Positions 1-11,778 are shown, numbered from the stretch's first letter. The stretch: 64,000 nt of DNA from Eucalyptus grandis (GCF_016545825.1 NC_052622.1:41253263-41317262); one strand, 5' to 3'. Numbers and translations are program-made. The notes: a model not told the origin generated them from the letters alone.

Positions 1-520
1 AATATTGTATGTAACTTTTTAAATATAAATTTGAAAATAATGCTAAAAAATAAAAAAATATATATTTTAAAAAGACCAAACCCTTCATCAGAATTTTTTA
101 ATTTTTATTTGTTTAAAATTGAAAAAATAATGTATGCAAATTTTTAAATATAAATTTGACAATAATGCAAAAAAAAATCAAATATATAAATAATTTTTTA
201 AAAGACCAAAAATATTAATTTGTTAGCATTTATATAAATTTGATTTTTCGCATTATTTTGGCATTTAAAAAAATAATAACGAGAGAAGAATAAGAAATCT
301 AAAGAACGAGTAATGATAGTTTTGGAAAAAAAAAGTTTCAACATTTAACCAAATGCTGAAAGTTCAAAGTTAATCCCTACCAGCATTGGACTTTCAGCAT
401 TTCCAATATTGACTTTCACTTGAAAGTTATTTCAAAATGGTTGTCAAACAATCCAGTATTTCCCCAAGGAGCTTTAGAGGCTGAAAGCTCATTGGGAATG
501 CTAAACTAAACGCACCCTGT
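1..520. other. AT-rich non-coding DNA with a short tandem duplication and a MITE-like end
   Basis: No gene is visible. A segment of about 115 bases at 1-115 is repeated imperfectly at about 120-230 (shared words such as TTTTTAAATATAAATTTGA). From about 340 to 520 the sequence has inverted copies of a motif around CTTTCAGCATT and ends in AACTAAACGCACCC, the reverse of the GGGTGCGTTTAGTTT type of end seen in many plant inverted-repeat elements. It is probably a degraded miniature transposon; the other end is not clear. Confidence 0.35.
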
Positions 521-2700
521 GCAGGAGCTTCCCATGTTTGTCAAATGTAAAAATGAAAACTGTAGTACTGTACTTGATTGAAACTGTTAGGTGCTTAGTA
601 GGGAATACAAATCTGCTTAGGTAGGACTCTAATCTTTTGGAAGGAATGTCAAACTTTCCAACCTTTGTCTCTCATGGAGATTGTGATTTCTTAGGGTTTA
701 GCATTAACTGTATGTCCAGACCTTTATTTGTTTGTTGTTCTCCGTTTCGAACATAAATAAAGGAGGATGTGTTTCCTAGATCTTGCATGGAATTAGCAGA
801 CTTGTGATAAAGTTCGGGCTATTGCTGAAATAAAGGACACTAGGGGCGAGCATGGTCTAGGTTGGGTCGGTCCACCCCCTAACCCTAGGACCAACTTGCA
901 CAGTACTGGTCCTCAATTTTTGGGACCGAGGACTGATCCTATTGAGTTTGGGACTGAGGACTGAACCAATCTAGTGGGTTCGGTCTAGTTCTAGGGTCAA
1001 CCCAGAACCAATGGATAATTTTTTAATTTCATTTATTGTACCCCCTAAAAAGGCAATTGAGACTCAGATTGACCCAATGGGTTTGGTCCGTTTTCAGGGT
1101 CAACCCGGAACCAATCGATAATTTTTTGTTTCATTTTTTTTGTATATATTGAAAAGTCGACTAAGGACAAGACTGACTCAATGGGTTCGGTGACGAGTGA
1201 GGTCAGCTAAGAGAGGCGAGCAATGAGCGTCGAGTGGGGTGAGCATTGAGCATCGATCAAAGTGAGCGTCGAGTGTCAAGCGGAGAGCAACAAGCCAGGC
1301 GAGCACTAAGCAGTGAGCGGCAGGAGTGACCCAAAGCGAGCAAGGCGAGTGGCCAGCGGAGAAGTTGTTTCTTTCGATTTTGGCAAATTGAAGACTGAGA
1401 TGACAAATAAGGTAAAAGAGAACGAGTATTAAAAGAGGATGTCGTGAGAAGTTGTTTATACCCTTTTTGACGCCGTGAGGACTCCTCACAAAAACATTTT
1501 CCTTATTTGTAAATTATGATTGTTGATGCCGTAAAAGATATTTAAAAATTTAAGTTATTAAAAAATAGTGTAAAATTACGTGAACTTTTCACTAGGGAGC
1601 TATTTAATGTTATTTTTGTGGTTTTATCTATATAAAAAAAATTATGAATAATATATTGGATATATAATATATATATAGAGTCGGGTTTGGTCCGGATTGG
1701 ACCGATCTTAAACTCCCAAAACCAAGGACCAATCCGCATAATACTGGTCCAATAATCCAAGGACCAAGGACCATCCAGTCTCCCTAGGAACCGAACCAAG
1801 ATTGGTAGGGTTAGGCCGGTCTAAGGTCGGTCCAGGGTTGACCCTAGACCGATGCTCACTCCTTAAGGACATTGTGGCTCCAGGGAGTACCAAGTAGTTC
1901 ATGTCATGAACACATTATTTTGTCATTAGAACAATCTTGATAAAGTATTTGCAAAGGAATGGGAACATTTTGGAAATGGCTATTTAAGGTGCATTTGTTT
2001 ACCATTCAGTTCTCGAGAATAATTTTCGCTAAGAAATAATTTTTTTTTTTGTCTATTTCCATGAACAATTTCTAAGTATTTGATGACGTTTGGTAATTGC
2101 CAAAAAAATTTATTTCTAGAATAAAAATACGTTTGATAGGACTCCTAAGTTTTTTTGTTTCTTTTAATTTTTTAATGCTTTTATTAAATTTTCTTTTTTT
2201 TTTCTCTTTGTTTTCTTTTTTCTTTTTCTTTATCTCTTCTTCCTCCTCCTTTGTGGCTAGTCTTCGGTTGGCTGGGCCAGGTCTGTTAATCTACTCCTAT
2301 GAACAACATAATAGAATTAGTTACTATTGGGAAAATTACCAAATGCACCCTTAGAAAAATGAATTCATATTCTTCAGAAGAAGTGAACTTTGTGTGGTAC
2401 CTCGATCGCCATTCCCGGATGATACATGCTACATACTTGACACGACACAGGATTTCTTTCCATTGGTAAATCAATATGGAACATTATAGTCTTCTACCAA
2501 ACAGTAAATGACCGCACCTCGTCAAGCCAAAACACTCTTCAAAAGATTCAAGAAAATAATTTTCGTCTCATCTTTGCTTAGCTTAACGAAACATTCTTCA
2601 AAAGATTCAGAAAGCCAGATTCAACGAAACAATTTTGGCTTCATCTTCCTCCTTTAAGGGATATGCATGCAAGGCAAACCAAACAAAACAAGTCATTATA
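521..2700 (+). repeat. Segmental duplication, left copy (partner 46118-48520)
   Basis: This stretch matches 46118-48520 almost end to end in the same orientation, starting at the word GGAGCTTCCCATG and running through the hAT element, the AAGGTGCATTTGTTTACC block and the end near GCAAACCAAACAAGTC. In the right copy the first bases follow directly on the R3H gene, so the left copy probably begins with duplicated R3H 3' untranslated DNA whose coding exons are absent here. About 250 bases present in the right copy (around 47850-48110) are missing from the left one near 2284. Confidence 0.75.
841..1864. mobile_element. Non-autonomous hAT-type element (left copy)
   Basis: The element begins TAGGGGCGAGCATGG and ends CGATGCTCACTCCTT, which are inverted relatives of each other. 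It is flanked by AAGGACAC (833-840) and AAGGACAT (1865-1872), an 8-bp target duplication with one mismatch. Eight-base duplications and TAGGGGTG-type ends are hAT hallmarks. The inside consists of degenerate GGTCCGGGTTGACCC-like words and a GAGCG-rich tract, with no transposase. The same element, with the same target duplication, is at 46458-47461, so it was present before the segmental duplication. Confidence 0.65.
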
Positions 2701-3690
2701 CTGGGATAATTCAAGATACTTTAGAGTAGTGTTGTGGTATGCAAAAGTGAGTATGATTTCAAGGTACAACGAGGAGCCTGAAAATTGGATCAATAAGAAT
2801 TTGAACCAATTCGGATGTCTAGAATATGTAAAGTCGATGTTAGATTCCAAAAATTGGGAAATTTGTTTTGACAAGTAGGTTCCAGGTTCTGAGTGAAACA
2901 AGGAACTTGGAACCCATAAAGTCTTGTTTTCTTGTTCTATGTCTCGGCACAATCATGCGGCATTCTATAACATCTAATGATGAGTGTGTAATCTAAAATC
3001 ATTAATCTAAGCTTCTATTTCTAACAATATCCATGATTGAGACTTTTATTTTATTAATATTTCATAATTCATGTGTTTAATTATGAGTTATGATTACATT
3101 TGGCATTTCCTCAATATATTTCTTACCTCTTACCAAATAAAAAAAAATTATGAGTTATGATCAATGAATTGTAGCAAATTGTGATTATTAGAGGTGAAGA
3201 TTTATTGCAATCATTCCATTAAGAGTATAAGTAGAACATGGATAAACTCTAGAATTGTTGACTTTTATCATTTTGCCATAATACTTACAATCCGAAAATC
3301 TCGACTACACTATGCACAAAAAAAAAATGTTTTAGGTTCATAGGAGATAGAAGGAAAAGGAGCATAGTTTTCTCGAGAGAAAATAAATAAAAATATGCCT
3401 AATCAATAAGAAAGTTTCCCCTTAAACTAGGAGGTAGTCTGGCCGCCCTTGCCACATCTACTAGCGCTTGTTCGTTTGATATACAGTGATAGCGAGCTGT
3501 CTGGATTCTCTCGATACAATGCCTCGGGGACCCGGCTCCTGACACCCCCAGCTCCCTATCAAGTTTTTCTTCTTAGTAGGAGGGGATTACGAAGTCCAGA
3601 CAGTGTAGGATCTTTCACTCATGAGCGGACCTGCTTAGGTCCTACCAAAAGCTAGTTCAAGGTTCATTAGTAGGAAAGGACATGGCTACT
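2701..3690. other. Intergenic DNA with a micro-retroposon and an organelle-like block
   Basis: No gene is recognised. The notable contents are a tiny retroposon at 3079-3161 (listed separately) and a block at about 3428-3690 whose base composition is clearly less AT-rich than its surroundings and whose words resemble plant mitochondrial intergenic DNA. I cannot name a mitochondrial gene in it, so an organelle origin is only a suspicion. Confidence 0.3.
3079..3161 (+). mobile_element. Severely 5'-truncated retroposon with perfect 16-bp target duplication
   Basis: AATTATGAGTTATGAT occurs at 3079-3094 and again at 3146-3161. Between them is a body of about 51 bases ending CTCTTACCAAATAAAAAAA. 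A long perfect direct repeat around a short body with an A-rich 3' tail is what a truncated SINE or LINE insertion leaves. The tail word TTACCAAA recurs at 18204 and 55318. Confidence 0.55.
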
Positions 3691-3699
3691 GGATTTTGT

Positions 3700-4210
3700 T
3701 TCATGATGGTATACCTTTTTGACTAATGGGTCGATCTCTCTTGCCTTGCTCCCACTGAATCTCATAATTTATCACTTTTCCAACAATCATGAAGCGGCGA
3801 CAAATTTGTGTGTGTGTGTACTTTTTATCCTCTCGAGCCAAGGATGAGACGTGCTGTTTGAGAGTATATGCTTTTATAATGTTGAGGTAGAAGGACGGAG
3901 AGGGAATGAACGGGAAAAGAGAGGAGGAATATCTTCGTTGTCTTTTTTGGTGCTGGTGATGGTTGGGGGGGGTGGGTGTTAAAAGTTTGTTTTTATAGGA
4001 TTTTAGTTTTTCACAAATAATAAAGGAGGGGAAGGAGAAATAATTAACACTAACGAGAGACAAGGATAGATGGAGGAGGCAAGCTAGTGTTGGCCGCTAT
4101 GAGCGATGACCTCCGCGACAAGGGCACTGTGAGAGGCGACCTACCATAGTGAAGATTGTAGAACGGCCTAAATCCTCATAATGATCGTGTCTTAGCATAG
4201 CCTTAGATTT
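3700..4210. repeat. Inverted repeat, arm A (partner 14990-16150)
   Basis: The reverse complement of this stretch matches 14990-15180 and 15900-16150. Examples are CTCATAATTTATCACTTTTC here against its reverse near 16100, and the block about repairable words such as GGATTTAG and CATAGTGAAGATTGTA near 4150-4175 against 15040-15070. The two arms flank WAT1 copy 1 at a distance of about 11 kb. Arm B is longer because a TRIM-like array was inserted in it. Confidence 0.65.
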
Positions 4211-5858
4211 TATTTTTCATCATAATTACTTTACCTTTTTTTCGTTGCAAATAAATTAGAAATTCGGGATCGCACGAGTGGGATCGGTGTCAAGTCGCTC
4301 CGTACTCGCGAGATTCCTCTCGTGACCATCTTCGACGGTAAGAAGCCATCGGGTATCGACCACCCAAAACATCCTTCGAAGCGATAGAAAAAAGCAAGGC
4401 CATTCTCCTCTCGCGTTGTGGGCAAAAGCAGGGGCTCTTCCGGCACAAATTCCCTAATGCGTGAGAGCCCCAGCTTGGAGTTCTCTCTTTCCATCACGAG
4501 CTCGTCCATTTAAATTCTAAAAGTTGCGTAGGACATGCGTTTCGGAATTTCCATTGAATCCGTTCACAAAACGTTTCACAGCTTAAACATACAAATAATT
4601 ATTGTCACAATTTTAGTGTTGATTTTAAATAAATTTCAAAGCCATCGGTGCTATATCAATTTATCGGAAAAATTACCTAAAAAATCATAAAACTATCGTA
4701 TAGATATCTTTTCGATTGTAAGACTTTTAATTTGACTAGTTTAATCATAAAACCTTTGAGAGCTTACCAATGTAGTCAAAAATTGCTAATGTGACGTAAG
4801 TCGTTCTATGTGGTACATTCTACACTAATATGGAAAATTTTTGTAATTTTTTGAATTTTTTGAATTTTTTCTTCTTGGACGACAACTCTTATCAGCCACT
4901 TAGTCATAACCCTCACTAGCCATAATTTTTTTTTTTTTAAAAAAAGAGAGGAATAAAATAAAAATTCAAAAAATTATGTATTGCCTATTTCAGGTTTGAC
5001 TGTGCCACATAAACTGCTCATGTCTATATTAGCAATTAATTGTCAACAAATGTATGATTAAATTAGTCAAACCAAAAGGTTCAAAAAAGAATTAGTATAT
5101 GTAAACTAAATTAAAAAAAAATTGGGAAATGTACACTAGAAGTCTTAAAATATGTTACAAAAATTACAAGAGAGTCCTTAAACTTACAAAAAGTACTATT
5201 AATTCTTAAAATTTATCAAATTCCTTTTGCTAAATTATTCTAACTTCACCAATGAAAAATGTCGACAAGATTATTTTTTATTATTTTCTCTTTTCTACAT
5301 GGCACTAATGCAACTAAAACGACGTTTGTTTGGTTTATATTTGATTTTTTATAAAAAAATATTTAAATTATGTTAAAAATAAATTAATCTTTTTAGAAAA
5401 GAATGGAACTAGGCAAGGGCTTGTGGTTTCCTCTTCCTTCCCCTTTTCTTTTTAAATTTATTTTAATCTAAATTAAATATTATTTAGATTAAAAAATTGT
5501 ATTTAAGCCAAAACGACGTTTTAGCCTTACTTTTCATGTTTTAGCCCATCATCACCATGCAGGAGAAAGAAAATAACAAAAAAAAGTTAACAATGATTTG
5601 ATTACACTTGATAAATTTCAGGATTTTCAATGTGTGTATTTTGTTTTATTTATTTTTATAATTTCTCGTTAAATTATTATCTGTTTCAAGATTCAACGGG
5701 ATAGGTATGTGGGCATGGAAGCAAGTGAAGTGCGTGCAACCCTCGTGGCCATGTCGAAACGCAAAACCTCAAAATTCTATCTTACGGTGCCATTGGAAAT
5801 AAAAAGAGGAGCTGAAATTCTTTTTGCCTTTGTACGGAAATCAAAACAAAAGTTCTGA
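4211..5858. other. Intergenic AT-rich DNA; one weak minus-strand ORF
   Basis: Nothing recognised. A 92-codon minus-strand frame at 4231-4509 begins MDELVMERENSKLGL; it has no domain I know, and I would not call it a gene without transcript support. The 4660-5300 part contains words such as CTTACAAAAA and AACGACGTTT that also occur in the inverted-repeat element of WAT1 intron 5, so related element remains are likely here. Confidence 0.3.
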
Positions 5859-6704
5859 TTGGCACAAAATTTCCTTACGAAGGTCTTAAAGCAAGACCTT
5901 AAACTGCAGTATTCCCCTTGGGAGAAGGGGAAGACAATATCCCTCTCCTCCACAGGTTCCTTGGGCGCACCTCCCCCTCGCGGGGGGAGGGGGACCCACC
6001 TGGACGAGGCTCTACTTCCCCTACACTGGTGGGGCGCGCATCCTAGGATGAAGGGGCTCCTCCCCCACGAAAACTTGCGAGCATCCCTGTCGTGTCACCA
6101 GATGCGGTAGGCCCAGAATTTCTTTACAATGATGGCATCAATTTGGATCATCCTGCGAAAACTTGCGAGCATCCCTGTCATGTCACCAGATGCAGTAGGC
6201 CCCACTCCATCAGTTCCAGGTTCCAGGAAAAAAAAAGGAAATTAGGAACATAAAATAGTACTAATAATAGTATTAATATTTTTATAATAATATTACAGAA
6301 TCCCCTTGCCCATGTTGGTATTGCACCCTTTTTTTGCCTGATTCCCTAAACAAGACTCGAAAATTTAGGTTTATTGCTCCGAACTTTTTCAGTTTAAAAA
6401 GAATTCTCCAATTTTCACTCTAATGCCAAATTTTTCAATGCATCCAAAAATTATCATTAATTTATTCATAATTATGAACACCAGGGTAGTTAAATATTAT
6501 TAGAATTTGCATCTTATTTAATACCCGCACCATCATATGGAATAACAATGACCTCTCAATGTTAATAACATTGAAGAAACTAGGGGTAATTTTTGAACTT
6601 ACGAGTAGATTTGAGACTAAAATAAAATTTAAACAAAATATATAATTGAGATTAGATATAAAATTGAGATACTATTTATCTCGATATTTGGGACGAGGAC
6701 TTGG
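5859..6704. other. Upstream region of WAT1 copy 1, source of an inverted duplicate
   Basis: This holds a GC-rich hairpin-forming stretch near 5969-5992 and a tandem repeat of the phrase CATCCCTGTCNTGTCACC (about 6082-6110 and 6170-6190). From about 6165 to 6672 the reverse complement reappears at 49093-49225 and 56786-58000, on both sides of a copia element. Bases 6541-6545 (AATAA) are the unoccupied counterpart of that element's TTATT target, and about 6355-6361 is the unoccupied counterpart of the Harbinger-like insertion. Confidence 0.6.
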
Positions 6705-6712
6705 TATTTAAA
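6705..6712 (+). promoter_or_regulatory. TATA-like box of WAT1 copy 1
   Basis: TATTTAAA is followed by GGGCT, the same context as TATATAAAGGGCTCC in copies 2 and 3. It lies about 120 bases before the start codon. Copy 1 therefore has a weaker variant of the TATA box that its two paralogues share. Confidence 0.5.
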
Positions 6713-6831
6713 GGGCTGAAGTATGCTTTGCCGAAGGCACCGTCCAACAAAAGCTATCATCGCCAGTTCGATATATTTCCTCCAGCAAGAACACAGAAGG
6801 AGAGGGAAGATACAAGCTAAAGAGCAAACCG

Positions 6832-9730
6832 ATGGACATGGAGTTGTTTCACAAGCTGAAGCACTTCCTTGCTGTGGTGTTCTTACAACTCGGATTTGCG
6901 GGGATCGACATCCTCCGCAAAAAAGCCCTAAATAGGGGCATGAGCATCTACGTGCTCTTGGTTTACCGCCAGGCCATCGCGACGCTCGTCATTGCCCCTT
7001 TCGCCTTCTTCCTAGAGAAGTATCTCTCTCTCTCCACCATATACTCTAAACCAGAAATATGTGAGAACTGCTTTCTGAATTCGTTCCCCACTCGACGATA
7101 TTCCTGCATCAATGACAAGCTTTGATAACTTTATCGGTGGAGTCTTGCTATACATTCTTGTTGTTTTATCAAGCGACTTTTATCGGGCCAACACCTCCAG
7201 GTTTCTTTGCTTCGTTTAGTTTTGACTTTGGATTAATTAATCATGTGAACATTTCTTCTTCAGGGACAGGCCAAAAATGACACTCTCCATCTTCATCAGA
7301 CTGATGGGGCTTGGCTTACTGGAGTAAGTACGAAATTAACTTATTATTGCCACAAATTACACCGTCGTGAGTTTTCACGAGAAATTTTTCGGGACCACCT
7401 TTAACACGTTTCATTCTTCTTCTCTCTCTCTCTCTCTCTCAGGTCGGTAGACCAGAACATGTACTATTTGGGGATGAAGCACACGACGGCGACATTCGCA
7501 GCTGCCATGCGCAATATTATTCCGGCCATCACCTTCGTCATCGCTTGGATTGTGTGGTAATGAATGTGTGCTGACTCTGCTCTCGACACGAGCAAATCAT
7601 TCTATCATGACCGTTAGACTCTTATATGCATCTTTTAATAATATCATCACTTTTTCACCACAAAGGGATGTCAAAATATATGCTGGAGTTTTTGCTCGGA
7701 TTGGACCGAATCTTGATACATACCTGACCAAAAAAAATAACCAATTTGTTTGCTTTTGAAGAACGGTAAATACACTCGATCTGTTGCGAACATGATAGGA
7801 TAGCTCTTTTATTATAAGGTCTCATATTCTCTTGATTTGCACTTGGATCAGACGATAATGCCTGTGGTTTAGCTTTTTAAGACAATGACCTTTCAATCGC
7901 TATTGGCATAGCCTCGAAAGGGTGGAAATGAGGAGTATTCGGAGCCAAGCCAAGGTGCTTGGGACACTAGCGACGGTTGCTGGAGCCATGATCATGACAC
8001 TAATCGAAGGCCCGGTTCTCGAACTATTTTGGATAAGAGGAGGAGGGACGACCACCAACAACATTCAAAATGGGAGTGCTACTGGTGGGATCAGCCTCCA
8101 GAACTCCATCAAGGGTTCTCTCTTGATCACTGTTGGATGCTTCAACCGGGCTTTCTTCATGATTCTGCAAGTAACTAATCTAATATAGTCAATCTTCTCG
8201 TGCCAGATTAGTATATAATTCTAAGTTTTTCAAGTTTAGTGCCTGACACCCTGAAAAGAGATGCTTTTAGGGATTGGCGCGGAATGAAATTTAATCATAA
8301 TCAGCAATACACACTAACCTGCGGTGGTGTGGTATTTTTGGTGACTTCCAGCAGAAAATTACACTACGAACATATCCTACTGAGCTCTCTCTTGCGGCTT
8401 GGATATGCTTTTTGGGGACGGTCGAGAATGCAGTTGTGGCTTTGTTCATGGAAAGGGGAAACGCCACTGTTTGGTTCATACAGTGGGACGCCAAATTACT
8501 AGCGGCTGTCTATAGTGTAAGCACTTGAACTTAATGATTATTTAATTAATTTTCTTTTACAAGTGACCTGTGAAACCTTAACGAGAAATTATAATAACTC
8601 CACTATTATCACTTGTCGTTGGTGATCCTTCATCGCGAAGCTCCTGAGGAAATTAACTGAACCGAGGGCTTACTGTTTTTCTTATGTATTACTTTGTTAA
8701 TTTCAGTAGTAATCAAGGTGGATCTTCGACAGTTTCACCCATTGACTTAGATAATTGCATATATTTTAGGGATAAGTACACTTGAAGTCTTAAATTTGAT
8801 CACAAAAGTGCAATTGAAAAACTTACAAAAATTGCAATCAAATTCTTTAACTTGTCAAAATAGTGCGGTCAATCCTTAAGTTAACTCCGTCTAATCTAGT
8901 TAACGTAAAATGCTAACATGATTTTTTAATTTTTTTCCCTCTTTCATGGCTCCACTGTGACTAAACCATGAAGTTAAAAACGACGTCCTTTCAATCCAAA
9001 TAAGGTTTTTTTAATCTAAATATTTTTTAAATTAAACTAAAAAAAGAATGAAGGAGGCAAATTGATTCGCTGCTTCCATCATTGTCGACCACTAGCCAAG
9101 ACCCGGTGACCCTAGTTGACCACTAGCCGATCATCCCCCATCATCACCGACCTTTTTGGTGATTGTACTTTTTGTAAGTTTTAAAATTCAATTATACTTT
9201 TAGAATAAGTTTTAAGATTGTCAATACACTTATTCCTGTATTTTTTTAGTAGATGAAAGTTTCTAATTAATGTTTTCGCTAGAAATCATTTTGATGTTTG
9301 AAACAAGAAAGTTACCTTTCCATCTCAATTATTACAAAGTTACATATGAGTCATATTATAATTGGTAAATGCAGGGAATAGTGCACTTAGGATTTACTTA
9401 CTACATCGAAGGCGTTGTCATGAAACAAAGAGGACCGGTTTTTGTCACAGCCTTCAGTCCTCTCAGCATGGTCCTCGTCGCTGTCTTGAGTACCTCCATT
9501 TTAGCAGAGCAGCTTTTCTTGTGGAGGTACTTCTCATTGCCTCCTCAAAATTTTCCCCTTGTCCATGCTAATTATCAATTTCAAAATCATATTAAGCTAA
9601 TTAATTCCGTTGCATCAGGCTCATCGGCGCCGTTGTCATTGTGGCCGGTTTATATCTGGTCGTGTGGGGGCAAAAGCAAGGACCTTCACCAATAGACGAG
9701 CAACAGGCGTTGCCAACAGAAGTTTGTTAG
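6832..9730 (+). CDS. WAT1-related protein (EamA-like transporter), copy 1, intact
   Basis: Predicted integral membrane transporter of the plant WAT1/UMAMIT (nodulin MtN21-like) family; members move amino acids or auxin-related solutes at the plasma membrane or tonoplast, but the substrate here cannot be told. Seven exons join in phase: 6832-7019, 7264-7323, 7443-7556, 7912-8170, 8355-8516, 9375-9526 and 9619-9730, giving 348 residues, close to the family's usual 350-390. All introns are GT-AG. Recognisable family blocks are LAVVFLQLGFAGIDIL (helix 1), DQNMYYLGMKHTTATFAAAM (exon 3), KVLGTLATVAGAMIMTL (exon 4, second EamA repeat), VWFIQWDAKLLAAVYS (exon 5) and IGAVVIVAGLYLVVWG (last helix). The C-terminus ends shortly after, at EVC. 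The first ATG at 6832 is favoured because the helix-1 motif follows it; a second upstream ATG in another frame gives nothing. It is the only one of the three copies without a premature stop. Confidence 0.85.
8769..9236. mobile_element. Inverted-repeat (MITE-like) element in intron 5 of WAT1 copy 1
   Basis: The ends GGGATAAGTACACTTGA and (reverse) GGAATAAGTGTATTGA are imperfect inverted repeats. The interior carries the words AACGACGTC and TGTAAGTTTTAAAATTCAA. Flanks resembling ATATTTTA appear on both sides, suggesting an 8-9 bp target duplication. There is no coding capacity. The same element sits at the same place in copies 2 and 3, so it entered before the gene was duplicated. Confidence 0.5.
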
Positions 9731-10850
9731 TTAAGAAGATTCTAATTAGTCATTTTCGAGAGAGGTCTTTGCTATTGCGAACATATCGTAATTTTTGGTA
9801 CATCGATGTTTTCTAGAAGCAAGATTCATGTATTATGTTGGCACCCAACAAATACTTACATGATTTTTGAAATTAAGTCAGAGTAGGCCTTTCTCACAAA
9901 TTGCAATATAGGGGTATACCAAGAATAGAACCAAAACATCATAATCACAAATTTTTTCAGGTTGTGACCCAAAATAAGTGTGGCAAATTCATGTAGTGGG
10001 ATTCACAGAAAGCAATATCAGTTGGTGATTTCAACTTTTCACTTATGATTTTTAATAAGATTAATGATACCTGCACTTTCATGTTTACTTAACATGAAAC
10101 ATTTTAAACTTTCAAAATACTCAAAACCTTGACAAGTCAAATTCCATGTAGTACTTTCGCGATCTTGGAATTTAAAATAGCAGATTTTTAAGGAAAATGA
10201 AAAAAAAAAAAAAAGAGCAAAAAAGCAAAAAAGAAACTACAGGTAAACGAAAATTTGCCCCAGGCGATGTGTTTTTTCTTTATTTTGGCCCAACTTTTGT
10301 ATTAAGACAATATATCAACTCGCATTAGGCCGGACACCGTTAGGGATGAAGTTGAGTTAATCCATTACGTGCATAAATTAGTCTTTCTCGGCCTGGCCCT
10401 TGTAGACCTGAATCTGTTGAGCAAGAAATATTAAATCCCATTTAAATATAAGTTCGAGAGAGTTAACCTATTGACCCACTTTTGATCCAAAATAAAAATA
10501 ACATTGCCATAAACAGTTACTGACCGACTCATAGCTGACCAGATAACTTCGATGTTTGGACCAAGGACATGTGTAGATATGCCTAGAATCAAGGTCCCCA
10601 GTGGCCAGATTCGGGACCAAGGTATCCCAACCTAGCTCCCAAAGAAAATTATCAAAAAAAATTTATATTTACTAGACTTTTATCAATTCAATTTTAAATC
10701 TTTTAACTATGTCACCTTTCAGGTTTTATCAATTGAGGTTATCTGATCAATTTTGACCAAGAACTGCTAACGTAGTTATTGGTCATCCTACGTGGAACGG
10801 CTAGGCCTGAGGTTGATAATTTTTACTAATTGAGTTAATCTTGTTTGGGT
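9731..10850. repeat. 3' flank of WAT1 copy 1, shared with copies 2 and 3
   Basis: No gene. The flank aligns with 22276-22548 plus 28005-28830 (copy 2) and with 61349-62420 (copy 3), for example at the AAGTGTGGCAAAT word at 9976. That word is the unoccupied version of the young copia target. A degraded 4th version is at about 12658-12975. Confidence 0.6.
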
Positions 10851-11722
10851 ATTTTGTGAGAAAGATATCTCAAAAATATTTAAATAGCCTTTAATGTCCC
10901 CCTAAAGCTGAGTTCTATGTCATGGATTATCGTTACATATGTTGACAGTAGAATTTTCGGTCAAAGGCTTTATATTTATTTCATAATTTTGCATAGTCTC
11001 GCAGTTGCTTTTCTTACTGCATTTCTTTGCATTTAAATATTAGAGACATCGCATCGAATGAAACATTACGGGTCTTGTCTAGGAGTAGGTTCTTAAAGAA
11101 CAAATATTTAGAACAATTTGAGAATGGCCATATATTAATGAGCTTCGTCTATCCAAAGTGAGCACTTTGAGATGTAACGTTCGTGCAATCGACTAAATTA
11201 GGCAGTTTAACGCCCACGTGGGTCTCATCGATTAGGGTCTTCTTCTAGGTTGCTTGAGTCCCAAATAAAGAATATCACAAACAATTCATGAAGAGAGGCG
11301 AAGGAGAGGACGCTGGGGAAATGGAGGCCACGGAATGAGGAACGAGGAATAAGGACCAGATCGACAGGAGGAGGGAAAGATTTGAGGTGGCGTGGAAAAC
11401 ACGACCAAAGTCACGAGCGGTTGCGAACCGATGTCGTCTTATCTTGGAGACGTGTGGATAGCGCGATGAGGAGGAGCTGCGCTGGCAAGCTCATCCAAGT
11501 GACTCAGTGCTGGCTCGCATCGCTTTGACCCTATGCGCACCACCTAACATTGCATCCTTCCCCCTTTTCCCCCAAGCTTTGTTTGCCTCTTTGACTTGGA
11601 TTGGAGGGTCGTTCTCTCTTCAACCAGTGAAGAGTGCTGCTACCTTGATCGTTCCATCTTTTTTGAGTATTTTGATCTATCAAAGTCACGCCTTCTAAGT
11701 TTATCGTCTTAGCTTTGCCTCG

Positions 11723-11778
<56 letters not shown>

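Noticed and set aside
1178..1489. 103-codon minus-strand ORF
   Set aside because: It lies inside the hAT element over a GAGCG-rich tract and is broken in the otherwise very similar right copy (46777-47001 in another form). No domain.
4231..4509. 92-codon minus-strand ORF as a gene
   Set aside because: The composition is plausible, but there is no domain, no splice context and no paralogue; kept only as a remark in the intergenic entry.
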